Source of the DNA: JAJFTV01 sp964426355
GTDB lineage: Bacteria; Chloroflexota; Anaerolineae; Anaerolineales; Anaerolineaceae
Assembly (NCBI GenBank): GCA_964426355.1
Contig: CAYRRA010000241.1
Coordinates: forward strand, 1-5,128
DNA length: 5,128 nt
Direction: 5' to 3'
Shown here: positions 1 to 5,128 of the stretch, piece by piece
Position numbering within the stretch: position 1 is the stretch's first letter
Layout of the letters: each line of letters begins with the position of its first letter
The notes under the pieces: model-generated
The model's input: the letters and a program-made list of their open reading frames with translations, nothing else
Database searches by the model: none
Told to the model about the DNA's origin: nothing
Program-made: the position numbers and the translations under genes

Positions 1-152
1 AGCGGGAAGACTGCCAAAACATGCTGAAAAAAGGTGGTGTTGTACAGCGCAACCAGCCAGATGGATGCTGCCAGGTGGAGCTGTGTTTGCGATATCTTCA
101 TGGCATTCCCGAATGTTCGGTTGCGGCGTTCACGAAGGTGAGCATTTTTCAT
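1..152 (-). CDS. eptA: Phosphoethanolamine transferase, EptA/PmrC type (N-terminal fragment, cut by window edge)
   Basis: Only about 50 N-terminal residues are visible; the gene runs off the left edge. EptA-family enzymes are inner-membrane proteins with a periplasmic alkaline-phosphatase-fold domain. They transfer phosphoethanolamine from phosphatidylethanolamine to lipid A and so lower sensitivity to cationic peptides. The visible part has a basic start, a SQTQL segment (residues 21-25) and the beginning of the first membrane helix, ending in LYNTTFFQHVLAVFP. This resembles the FFKQVLQALP stretch of E. coli EptA. The catalytic domain lies outside the window, so activity cannot be judged. 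The start at 152 lies 13 bases after the stop of the upstream sulfatase-fold gene, so the two are probably co-transcribed. It has only a weak ribosome binding site. An in-frame ATG at 101 (giving MKISQTQL, preceded by GGGA) would give an N-terminus closer in length to E. coli EptA and is a real alternative. A related head-group transferase is possible. Confidence 0.78.
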   Translation of the reverse strand, partial: MKNAHLRERRNRTFGNAMKISQTQLHLAASIWLVALYNTTFFQHVLAVFP

Positions 153-165
153 CTCAATGAGCCCG

Positions 166-2166
166 TCAGCGATACTGATGGTGGACGAACAGATTGAATG
201 CTGTCTGGTAGTATGCGGTGGCTAAATCGACGATGCTTTTCTCCTGGGCAGTTTCCTGCATGCGATCATCCCCCAGCCGATAGTTGTAGGTATGCACCTC
301 ATTGCGCAGACCAAGTACCGCTAGCCGACCGTTTTGATAAAGTGCGACATCGTGATTGTGATTGAATAACAGCACTTTGGCGTCGTCATGTTCGGCAAAG
401 ACGTTTTGACCAAAAAAGGGGGCTGTATAGGAAAGGCCCAAGAGGCCCATCACCGTGGGTGCGATATCGATCTGGCTGATCGGACTGTTCACCTGTTGTG
501 GAGTCAAGCGACCGGGTGCTAGGATCAGCAGCGGTATTTCATAACTGGTGAGCGGAATTTTCTCACTGCCGTACACCCGGGCACCGTGATCGGCAACGAC
601 AACAAAGAGTGTTCGTTGAAACCAGTCGGTCGACTCCGCCTGTCGGAAGAATTCTCCCAGGGCATAATCTGCATAACGTACGCCGTCGAGACGGCCTCCA
701 CCCTGTGAACGCACCCCCTCGATACCTTCAGGGAAAGTATAGGGAGAATGGTTGGAGGTTGTCATGATGATGGAGAAGAAGGGTGCGCCACTTGAGGAGA
801 GTTGGTCGTAATAGTCCTTGGCGTATCTGAAGAGGTCCTGGTCCGAGACGCCCCAAATGTTGCTGAAACGTGGATTGTCGATGTCGCTTCGGTCTTTGAC
901 CGTAAAATCGTTGCCGCTGTAAAAGGCCTTCATGTTGTCGAACAGGCTGTAACCACCATACAAAAAACTGGATTGATATCCTTGCTCGCGCATCACCTTG
1001 CCCCATGAGGCGACATGGTCATTCCCCGGTCTTTTGATAATGGATTCACTAGGGATAGGCGGAAAAGAGGTGGTAATGGCCTCCAACCCTCGTACTGTCC
1101 TGGTTCCTGTGGCATAAGCACGATTAAAGAAGAGGCTTTTGCGGGCAAGTCGGTCCAGGTTGGGGGTCAGCATCGGGGATGAGGCGATGGCGCTCTCGAT
1201 GTCGAGCCCATGCTTGCAAACATCGACCTGCTCGCACCCCAAGGACTCCTCGACAATCACGACTACATTCAATGCGCCTAAACCGTTCTGGTTACCAACA
1301 GCAACTCTGTTAAGCGTGTTGCCAACCGGTTCTGTGCGGCTTTTGTCTCCGGCCAGGGTGCTCGCCAGGAGACGAGACAGGAATTGTTGATCTCCGGTGC
1401 GGTAATAGGCGGAGTAATCGAGATGATTGGTATGCAGGGCCTCAAAAAAGCTACTGATGCCGTCGGCGGCGATTTCATTGGTGATCCGATTAGCAGAAAA
1501 ATCGAAGGTATGGGTGGAAAAGAGCGTGGAAATCGCCACAAGGACTGCGGCATAAGCCAGTGTGCATCGAACTCTGTGTTTCATGGGGACACGATGACTG
1601 GATCTGTGGGTTAGCCATTTCCAGAAGAAAACCAGTAGGGCTGTTGCGTAGGTTGCCATGATCAGGAGAGTCGAGGCGACATGGTACGACTGGTAGATAT
1701 TGAAGAACACCTCGTGGGGATAAATGAGATAATCCACTGCCACCAGATTGAACCGTGCGGAGAATTCTTTGAAGAAATAGTACTGAATAACAGCGAGATA
1801 AAGTATGAAAAAGAAGGCAAGCCACCCTGTTGCCGCCATAATGACTCGGCCCGCCGAAGACCGGTACAAACCTTCAGGCATGAAAGTGAGCAGCAGGTAC
1901 AGTGGGGCGAGAAGGTAGCATAAGGTGATGCTGTCATTGATCAGCCCAATCAACAAGGCCACCTCCAGCTCACCCAGTTGCATGCCATTGTTAAAGCCGA
2001 AAGCAACCGTAAGCACCACTCTCAGGACAATGGAAACGAGAAGATAACAACAGGCAATGGCAACAAGAGGAGTAAGGCGATACGCTTTTACAGTCCGCCA
2101 CCATGTAGGAGAAGATGAGGCGGGTCTAGTATGGCTTGAGTTGATAGATTGCGGTGATGTGGACAT
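166..2166 (-). CDS. LTA-synthase-like membrane sulfatase-fold phosphotransferase
   Basis: This is a complete 666-residue member of the LtaS/OpgB-like branch of the alkaline phosphatase superfamily. Relatives transfer phosphoglycerol from phosphatidylglycerol to a lipid or glycan acceptor outside the inner membrane. A Gram-negative cell makes no classical lipoteichoic acid, so the acceptor is unknown. About five membrane helices are visible (roughly residues 32-57, 67-95, 107-131, 163-183, 199-217), followed by an extracytoplasmic catalytic domain from about residue 298. The metal-site strand VVVIVEES (301-308), the probable Thr nucleophile T357 in GTRTVRG, the SNH motif (H473) and ADH (D527, H528) are all present, so the enzyme looks intact. 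AGGAA at 2172-2176, five bases from the ATG, supports the start. A TTCCT at 2186-2190 on the transcript could pair with this AGGAA as a small hairpin. It sits 86 bases after the transglycosylase gene and 13 bases before the eptA-like gene. The family call is firm; the acceptor is not known. Confidence 0.9.
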   Translation of the reverse strand: MSTSPQSINSSHTRPASSSPTWWRTVKAYRLTPLVAIACCYLLVSIVLRVVLTVAFGFNNGMQLGELEVALLIGLINDSITLCYLLAPLYLLLTFMPEGLYRSSAGRVIMAATGWLAFFFILYLAVIQYYFFKEFSARFNLVAVDYLIYPHEVFFNIYQSYHVASTLLIMATYATALLVFFWKWLTHRSSHRVPMKHRVRCTLAYAAVLVAISTLFSTHTFDFSANRITNEIAADGISSFFEALHTNHLDYSAYYRTGDQQFLSRLLASTLAGDKSRTEPVGNTLNRVAVGNQNGLGALNVVVIVEESLGCEQVDVCKHGLDIESAIASSPMLTPNLDRLARKSLFFNRAYATGTRTVRGLEAITTSFPPIPSESIIKRPGNDHVASWGKVMREQGYQSSFLYGGYSLFDNMKAFYSGNDFTVKDRSDIDNPRFSNIWGVSDQDLFRYAKDYYDQLSSSGAPFFSIIMTTSNHSPYTFPEGIEGVRSQGGGRLDGVRYADYALGEFFRQAESTDWFQRTLFVVVADHGARVYGSEKIPLTSYEIPLLILAPGRLTPQQVNSPISQIDIAPTVMGLLGLSYTAPFFGQNVFAEHDDAKVLLFNHNHDVALYQNGRLAVLGLRNEVHTYNYRLGDDRMQETAQEKSIVDLATAYYQTAFNLFVHHQYR

Positions 2167-2252
2167 GGGGATTCCTGATTATTGGAGGAACGTTGTCTGG
2201 ATAAGAGAATGTACTGGTGATATTGCGCGGTCATACCACCCATCGAACGTTG

Positions 2253-2885
2253 TCAATTTGTCTTCTGCTGATATTTTTTATAATGACTAATGACCTTAGA
2301 AACATACTGCTTTGTTTCTGGAATATCAGGGAGATGATCCTTAACATTCCCGGGGCCGGCATTATAGGCAGCCAAGGTGAGTTCGATTGCTCCATCGTAA
2401 TTGTCAAGGAGTGATCGTAAATATTTAGCTCCTCCGGTGATATTTTCCTCTGGATCAAAGGGATGGAGCACATGAAGATCTCTTGCTGTTTGCGGCATGA
2501 GTTGCATGAGCCCTTGAGCGCCTTTTGCTGAAACCGCTTTCCGGTTAAAATTTGATTCCGCTTTGATCACAGCTTTTATGAGCAAAGGGTCAATTCTATT
2601 TTCTGCTGCTGCTGTTTGTATAAGTTCATTGACGGAATGTGTTAACGAGCAATTATTGCAATAATCAATCTCGTATCTGTTTGAAATGTTCGGAAATCGA
2701 ACAAATTCTTTTGATTTTTTATGGTCATTAGATTGTAAATTTGTATAAAAATGTGTTTTTGATAGATTATGAAACATTCCGTTTTTTTCTATATATGCAT
2801 ATACTCTTGCCTCAGCGGTTATTATGAAGAAAAAAAATACAAAAAACATTAAAATTATTACTATTTTGTTGTATCGAGTAACCAT
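2253..2885 (-). CDS. SLT-type lytic transglycosylase with DUF4124-like N-terminus
   Basis: This 210-residue secreted murein lytic transglycosylase cuts the MurNAc-GlcNAc bond and leaves 1,6-anhydro-MurNAc ends in the periplasm. A signal peptide covers residues 1-26 (very phenylalanine-rich core, AEA before the likely cut). A short segment at 28-45 (VYAYIEKNGMFHN) resembles the DUF4124 module often found in front of SLT domains. The catalytic SLT domain spans about 84-205, with the general acid E110 in IKAES, then KGAQGLMQLMP (121-131) and AAYNAGPG (172-179), all intact. A CNNC pair (C76, C79) just before the domain could form a disulfide. There is no lipobox, so it is probably soluble. No good ribosome binding site precedes the ATG, but an in-frame TGA lies six codons upstream, which excludes a longer product; a later start at M13 would spoil the signal peptide. 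Base composition is strikingly AT-rich, mainly in the first half, unlike the flanking genes. Confidence 0.9.
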   Translation of the reverse strand: MVTRYNKIVIILMFFVFFFFIITAEARVYAYIEKNGMFHNLSKTHFYTNLQSNDHKKSKEFVRFPNISNRYEIDYCNNCSLTHSVNELIQTAAAENRIDPLLIKAVIKAESNFNRKAVSAKGAQGLMQLMPQTARDLHVLHPFDPEENITGGAKYLRSLLDNYDGAIELTLAAYNAGPGNVKDHLPDIPETKQYVSKVISHYKKYQQKTN

Positions 2886-2920
2886 GTAAACTATGAAGTT
2901 GTATCAATGAAACGTATGAA

Positions 2921-2933
2921 GCAAACGATTTGC
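2921..2933. promoter_or_regulatory. Near-identical 13-base palindrome upstream of the transglycosylase gene
   Basis: GCAAACGATTTGC differs at one position from the palindrome at 3825-3837; its five outer bases on each side pair perfectly. It lies about 50 bases upstream of the transglycosylase start inside a 102-base gap, a suitable place for an operator of a separate promoter. No clear -10/-35 pair could be defined around it. Confidence 0.3.
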
Positions 2934-2987
2934 GATATCCGGTGGCTTGTTCGCTGTATTCATTTGAAGGTATTGTTTCTGCAAAGG

Positions 2988-3629
2988 TCAAAATGATGAA
3001 AGACAGGTAAGCCATCGGTCATCTTGAATGATCACAATCATTTTGATGAAAAGGTATGCCCAGAAAAAGCAGACAATTTCCTGCATGGAGCGACGAACAT
3101 GACCTGGCCGAACCGGATAGGTGTCCGGTTCAACCATTTTGAATCGGCGAGGAAAAAAGCGGGGTACCTGGCTCCGGTACAACTCATATTCCGGCCCAAA
3201 TATTTGCAGTAGGTTGTGTTCCTCTGCCAACACGACCAGTGGATAATAGAGAATGAAAGCCGCACCGATGATGATCAGAACGGAAAGGTGCAAGGTTGCC
3301 AGCCCCAGGCCGAGTGCACCGATGAAACTGAAGGCATAAAGAGGGTTACGGACAATAGAATAGGGCCCTTCGGCAACTAATCGATGCTCTTTGTGGCCAC
3401 TGATGTAAAGGCTGCTCCAAATTCTACCAAAGGTAGCGATAACGACCAGCACCAGGCTTATACTCTCGAGCAGTATGCCGCTCACACTCTCATGTTGCCA
3501 GGTGGGTGGAGTAATCAGCAGAAGGATTGCGCATGCCAGGATGACCGCAATGGAAAATGGCTGCCGCCACTTAATGGCCCATTGGAACGTGGAGGCATTA
3601 TGGGTGTAATGTTCCTGCAGTGTGCACAT
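2988..3629 (-). CDS. Integral membrane methyltransferase, ICMT/PEMT-like family
   Basis: This 213-residue membrane protein belongs to the isoprenylcysteine carboxyl methyltransferase / phospholipid methyltransferase-like group, which uses S-adenosylmethionine. In bacteria the acceptor is mostly unknown; a lipid or an isoprenoid are possibilities. Membrane segments lie at about residues 23-41, 51-72, 98-112, 114-134 and 185-201. The family signature is visible: GHKEHRLVAEGPYSIVRNPLY (78-98, a variant of the usual RHPxY with Asn for His), then EEHNLLQIFGPEYELYRSQVPRF (136-158), with the Glu pair and the Tyr-Arg that normally help bind the cofactor. I chose the ATG at 3627-3629 because AAGGAG lies six bases upstream. 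The ATG at 3642-3644 would add five residues but has no ribosome binding site. It is the first gene of the minus-strand block, starting about 90 bases from the nearer arm of the intergenic inverted repeat, and is followed by a 102-base gap before the transglycosylase. Confidence 0.84.
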   Translation of the reverse strand: MCTLQEHYTHNASTFQWAIKWRQPFSIAVILACAILLLITPPTWQHESVSGILLESISLVLVVIATFGRIWSSLYISGHKEHRLVAEGPYSIVRNPLYAFSFIGALGLGLATLHLSVLIIIGAAFILYYPLVVLAEEHNLLQIFGPEYELYRSQVPRFFPRRFKMVEPDTYPVRPGHVRRSMQEIVCFFWAYLFIKMIVIIQDDRWLTCLSSF

Positions 3630-3635
3630 AAACTG

Positions 3636-3641
3636 CTCCTT
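3636..3641 (-). promoter_or_regulatory. Ribosome binding site deciding the methyltransferase start
   Basis: AAGGAG on the minus strand, six bases before the ATG at 3627-3629. It is the best ribosome binding site in the window and shows that the shorter reading of the methyltransferase (213 residues) is the likely one. Confidence 0.75.
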
Positions 3642-3719
3642 CATGAAAAAGCGGTGAATTTGGTTGCTGGCCTGCGGGTGAAGATCAGGGTTACTTGCAG
3701 CACTCCTTACTACAGGTTT

Positions 3720-3736
3720 GATGAAGAAATGATGAA
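3720..3736 (-). promoter_or_regulatory. Probable response-regulator box facing the envelope gene block
   Basis: Read on the minus strand this is the same TTCATC-N5-TTCATC sequence as the other arm, pointing towards the methyltransferase gene about 90 bases downstream. The sequence 10 bases beyond it (TAAGGA) is a poor -10; TGTAGT (3709-3714) is a slightly better match but is too close. The promoter for this block is therefore not identified, and the box may act as activator or repressor site. Confidence 0.5.
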
Positions 3737-3757
3737 CGATCCTGGAAGCCCAAAAAA

Positions 3758-3774
3758 TTCATCATTTCTTCATC
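3758..3774 (+). promoter_or_regulatory. Probable response-regulator box facing the response-regulator gene
   Basis: TTCATC-ATTTC-TTCATC is a direct repeat of two identical hexamers with an 11-base period, the half-site spacing used by OmpR/PhoB-family regulators such as PmrA and PhoP. It ends 10 bases before the CATACT element, a position typical for activators of this family that cover the -35 region. Binding by the adjacent regulator, and hence autoregulation, is inferred. Confidence 0.6.
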
Positions 3775-3784
3775 CAACTTGTTC

Positions 3785-3790
3785 CATACT
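3785..3790 (+). promoter_or_regulatory. Possible -10 element for the response-regulator/kinase operon
   Basis: CATACT matches the TATAAT consensus at four of six positions, including the key second A and last T. No good -35 hexamer lies 16-18 bases upstream, where the direct-repeat box sits instead, which fits an activator-dependent promoter. Transcription would begin near 3797 and give a leader of about 110 bases. Confidence 0.4.
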
Positions 3791-3824
3791 CTTGTGGCAA
3801 TAGAGCGAGTTGGGGAAAACCCTC

Positions 3825-3837
3825 GCAAACGGTTTGC
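3825..3837. promoter_or_regulatory. 13-base palindrome in the response-regulator leader
   Basis: GCAAAC-G-GTTTGC has perfect six-base arms around one base. A near copy (12 of 13) lies upstream of the transglycosylase gene at 2921-2933. It resembles the core of PurR/LacI-type operators (GCAAACGTTTGC), but the extra central base breaks that symmetry, so no regulator is assigned. Confidence 0.35.
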
Positions 3838-3877
3838 TGGACGTCGTTACTGACTGCGGATAAAGCCATGGCTGGTA

Positions 3878-3895
3878 GGGCAGCACCTTCTGCCC
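3878..3895 (+). other. Leader hairpin next to the response-regulator ribosome binding site
   Basis: GGGCAG (3878-3883) and CTGCCC (3890-3895) are perfect complements around a six-base loop. The hairpin ends two bases before the AGAGG ribosome binding site (3898-3902). It has no T-run and so is not a terminator. It could affect translation initiation or mRNA stability. A second, weaker stem in the same leader pairs GCGAG (3805-3809) with CTCGC (3822-3826). Confidence 0.4.
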
Positions 3896-3907
3896 AAAGA
3901 GGATTGT

Positions 3908-4588
3908 ATGCGTGTATTAATCGTTGATGACGAACCGGAGTTGTGTGCCCAGATTGCGTTGACCTTGCGCCAGCAGCGCTATACCGTCGATACCACTGGT
4001 GACGGCGCTTCCGCGTTGGAACGAGTGTGTACCGAGCCCTATGATTTGATCGTGCTCGACATCATGCTGCCGGAAAAAGATGGGTTCAGCGTGTTGAAGG
4101 AATTGCGTGCTGAAGGAATTAAGGCGCCGGTTCTGATGCTGACCGCGCGAGGTGAAGTGGAAAATCGGGTCAAAGGGCTTGACCTAGGCGCCGATGATTA
4201 TCTGCACAAACCCTTTTCCATGGCGGAGCTTCTGGCGCGCATTCGGGCCTTGCTGCGCCGCAGTTATGAGACGGCCAGCCCGTATCTTGCTGTCGGTGCC
4301 ATTCGCCTCGATACCAATACCAGAAGCGTCACTCTCAACAACGATCCGGTCCTGCTCACTCCTAAAGAATTTTCTCTGCTCGAGTTTCTGCTCTACAATC
4401 GTAATCGGGCCATTTCTCGATTCAATCTTGCCGAACATGTCTGGGGAGACGCCTTTGACCCCTTCACCATGTCCAACAACATCGACGTGCACATCAAGAA
4501 CCTGCGAAAAAAACTCGACGACCAGGCCGGGCAGATCATCGTGACCGTTCGCGGTGTCGGCTATATGGTCAGGGACGAACAGGCATGA
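3908..4588 (+). CDS. OmpR/PhoB-family response regulator
   Basis: This complete 226-residue two-component transcription regulator has two domains. The receiver (about residues 1-118) has the acidic pair D7/D8, the phosphoacceptor D51 in VLDIMLP, T79 in LTA and K101 in HKPF, all intact. The C-terminal winged-helix DNA-binding domain (about 126-222) has the typical LTPKEFSLLEFLL segment, a recognition helix around NNIDVHIKNLRKKL (190-203) and the wing RGVGYM (215-220). Proteins of this type bind as dimers to tandem half-sites spaced about 11 bases apart, and such repeats occur just upstream. AGAGG at 3898-3902, five bases before the ATG, supports the start. Its stop overlaps the start of the histidine kinase gene (ATGA). 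The general type is similar to PmrA, QseB and CusR; I cannot tell which from sequence alone. Context (divergent from an eptA-containing envelope block) favours a PmrA-like envelope stress role, as an inference. Confidence 0.95.
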   Translation: MRVLIVDDEPELCAQIALTLRQQRYTVDTTGDGASALERVCTEPYDLIVLDIMLPEKDGFSVLKELRAEGIKAPVLMLTARGEVENRVKGLDLGADDYLHKPFSMAELLARIRALLRRSYETASPYLAVGAIRLDTNTRSVTLNNDPVLLTPKEFSLLEFLLYNRNRAISRFNLAEHVWGDAFDPFTMSNNIDVHIKNLRKKLDDQAGQIIVTVRGVGYMVRDEQA

Positions 4589-5128
4589 AAATCCGCAACC
4601 GTATCACCATGTGGGCCAGCCTGGCCGGTCTGATTTCAACGGTGACCCTTTCCGCGATCGTCTTTGTTTGGGGACTGGAAACCCCTTATGAGTTTCTCGA
4701 TCAGGAATTGGAGATTCGTGCCCGCACCTTGGCCAATGAGATTGCCAGGGAGCGTATCGCCGCAGTGACGGCGAACACCGAAACCCTGGAGCTGTTTGCC
4801 AATCTCTATTGGGCTAAAATCTATGACGCCCAGGGCCAGTTGTTATTTGATTCGGCCTTGGCAAGGAAGATTGACCTGCCCAAGAATGTGGGTGCCCAGG
4901 GATATCTCGTTTCCACCAATATTCCCCTGAACCAATTTTATGCCGAGGAAGACGACCAGCCAGCCGGTTTCTGGAACCGGGTGTTCATGGTGCCAGTCGG
5001 CGAGGTCACCTATCAGGTGCATGTTGCCCGGCCGGTGGAAAACCTGGTGGAGGAGTCCATCGAATCCGCTATGATGATCGGCTCAGCCTTGCTAGCCTCG
5101 ACCCTGATTCTCATCGGGGTCAGCTATG
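4585..5128 (+). CDS. Sensor histidine kinase, N-terminal sensor part (cut by window edge)
   Basis: The start overlaps the response-regulator stop by four bases (ATGA), the classic translationally coupled arrangement of a cognate pair. About 181 residues are visible. A short basic cytoplasmic start (MKIRNR) leads to membrane helix 1 (about 12-30), then a periplasmic sensor region (about 31-160) with a YWAKIYDAQGQLLFDS segment (75-90) and a later VTYQVHVARPVENLVEE strand-helix (141-157), then helix 2 (about 162 to the window end). This is the layout of QseC/PmrB/CusS-like kinases. The HAMP, DHp (phosphorylated His) and ATPase domains lie beyond the window, so function rests on gene context and the sensor layout. 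The periplasmic part has an ETLE (66-69, ExxE form) and an acidic cluster EEDD (121-124), which could contact cations or cationic peptides; this is speculative. Confidence 0.9.
   Translation, partial: MKIRNRITMWASLAGLISTVTLSAIVFVWGLETPYEFLDQELEIRARTLANEIARERIAAVTANTETLELFANLYWAKIYDAQGQLLFDSALARKIDLPKNVGAQGYLVSTNIPLNQFYAEEDDQPAGFWNRVFMVPVGEVTYQVHVARPVENLVEESIESAMMIGSALLASTLILIGVSY

Larger units (their letters stand above)
3714..3780. repeat. Long inverted repeat in the divergent intergenic region
   Basis: Arms 3720-3736 and 3758-3774 are perfect 17-base reverse complements separated by 21 bases. Pairing extends outward to 3714 and 3780 with one mismatch (3719/3775) and one G-T pair (3715/3779). 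The arms are AT-rich, no T-run follows the second arm, and it lies between divergent genes, so it is better read as paired operator sites than as a terminator. Each arm also holds an internal direct repeat, described in the two site entries. Confidence 0.9.

Noticed and set aside
2188..2254. Ten-base direct repeat GAACGTTGTC at 2188-2197 and 2245-2254, as possible insertion target duplication
   Set aside because: About a dozen ten-base repeats are expected by chance in a window of this size, the segment between them holds no mobile element, and the second copy overlaps the transglycosylase stop.
2894..2919. Three ATGAA (TTCAT on the minus strand) repeats upstream of the transglycosylase as further regulator boxes
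   Set aside because: Their spacing (9 and 14 bases) does not fit the 11-base period of the intergenic boxes and the sixth base is not conserved.
86..2939. Eleven-base repeat TTTGCGATATC at 86-96 and 2929-2939
   Set aside because: One copy lies inside the eptA-like coding region and a few such matches are expected by chance.
2812..3015. Minus-strand open frame of 67 codons bridging the methyltransferase and the transglycosylase
   Set aside because: It overlaps both genes in another frame, covers the AT-rich signal-peptide region, and has no ribosome binding site before its ATG.
3630..3644. Longer methyltransferase start at 3644
   Set aside because: No ribosome binding site precedes it, while AAGGAG lies ideally placed before the ATG at 3629.
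3720..3774. The inverted repeat as a transcription terminator
   Set aside because: It lies between divergent gene starts, the stem is AT-rich, the loop is 21 bases, and no T-run follows on either strand.
3384..3803. Plus-strand open frame of 139 codons reaching into the intergenic inverted repeat
   Set aside because: Most of it is antisense to the well-supported methyltransferase gene, it has no ribosome binding site or recognisable domain, and its last codons merely read through the inverted repeat.

Overview
The window comes from a Gram-negative bacterium. It contains the N-terminus of an EptA-type lipid A phosphoethanolamine transferase, a periplasmic lytic transglycosylase, and a multi-pass membrane sulfatase-fold enzyme of the LTA-synthase-like type found in Proteobacteria. 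The gene style would suit a delta- or gammaproteobacterial lineage, but no marker here fixes the taxon, so that placement is a weak inference.

Layout: two divergent blocks meet at an intergenic region at about 3630-3907. On the minus strand, reading away from it, come an ICMT/PEMT-like integral membrane methyltransferase (3629-2988), a small SLT-type lytic transglycosylase (2885-2253), an LTA-synthase-like phosphotransferase (2166-166) and, 13 bases further on, the start of an eptA-like gene (from 152, cut by the window edge). On the plus strand come an OmpR/PhoB-family response regulator (3908-4588) and, through a 4-base ATGA overlap, a sensor histidine kinase (from 4585, cut by the window edge).

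The minus-strand genes all act at the cell envelope: two alkaline-phosphatase-superfamily head-group transferases, a murein-cleaving enzyme and a membrane methyltransferase. The divergent two-component system is the obvious candidate regulator, in the style of PmrAB/BasRS and eptA. The intergenic region supports this. It holds a perfect 17-base inverted repeat, and each arm is itself a direct repeat TTCATC-N5-TTCATC with an 11-base period, the usual half-site spacing for OmpR/PhoB-family regulators. One box faces each gene block, and the box facing the regulator gene lies 10 bases upstream of a possible -10 element (CATACT). This suggests autoregulation plus control of the envelope operon; it is an inference from sequence and is not proven.

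Other points: the lytic transglycosylase gene is very AT-rich in its 5' half (about 25% GC by count over 2641-2880) compared with its neighbours; a 13-base palindrome, GCAAACG(A/G)TTTGC, occurs in both the methyltransferase-transglycosylase gap and the response-regulator leader; and the response-regulator leader can form several hairpins, one of them directly beside the ribosome binding site.
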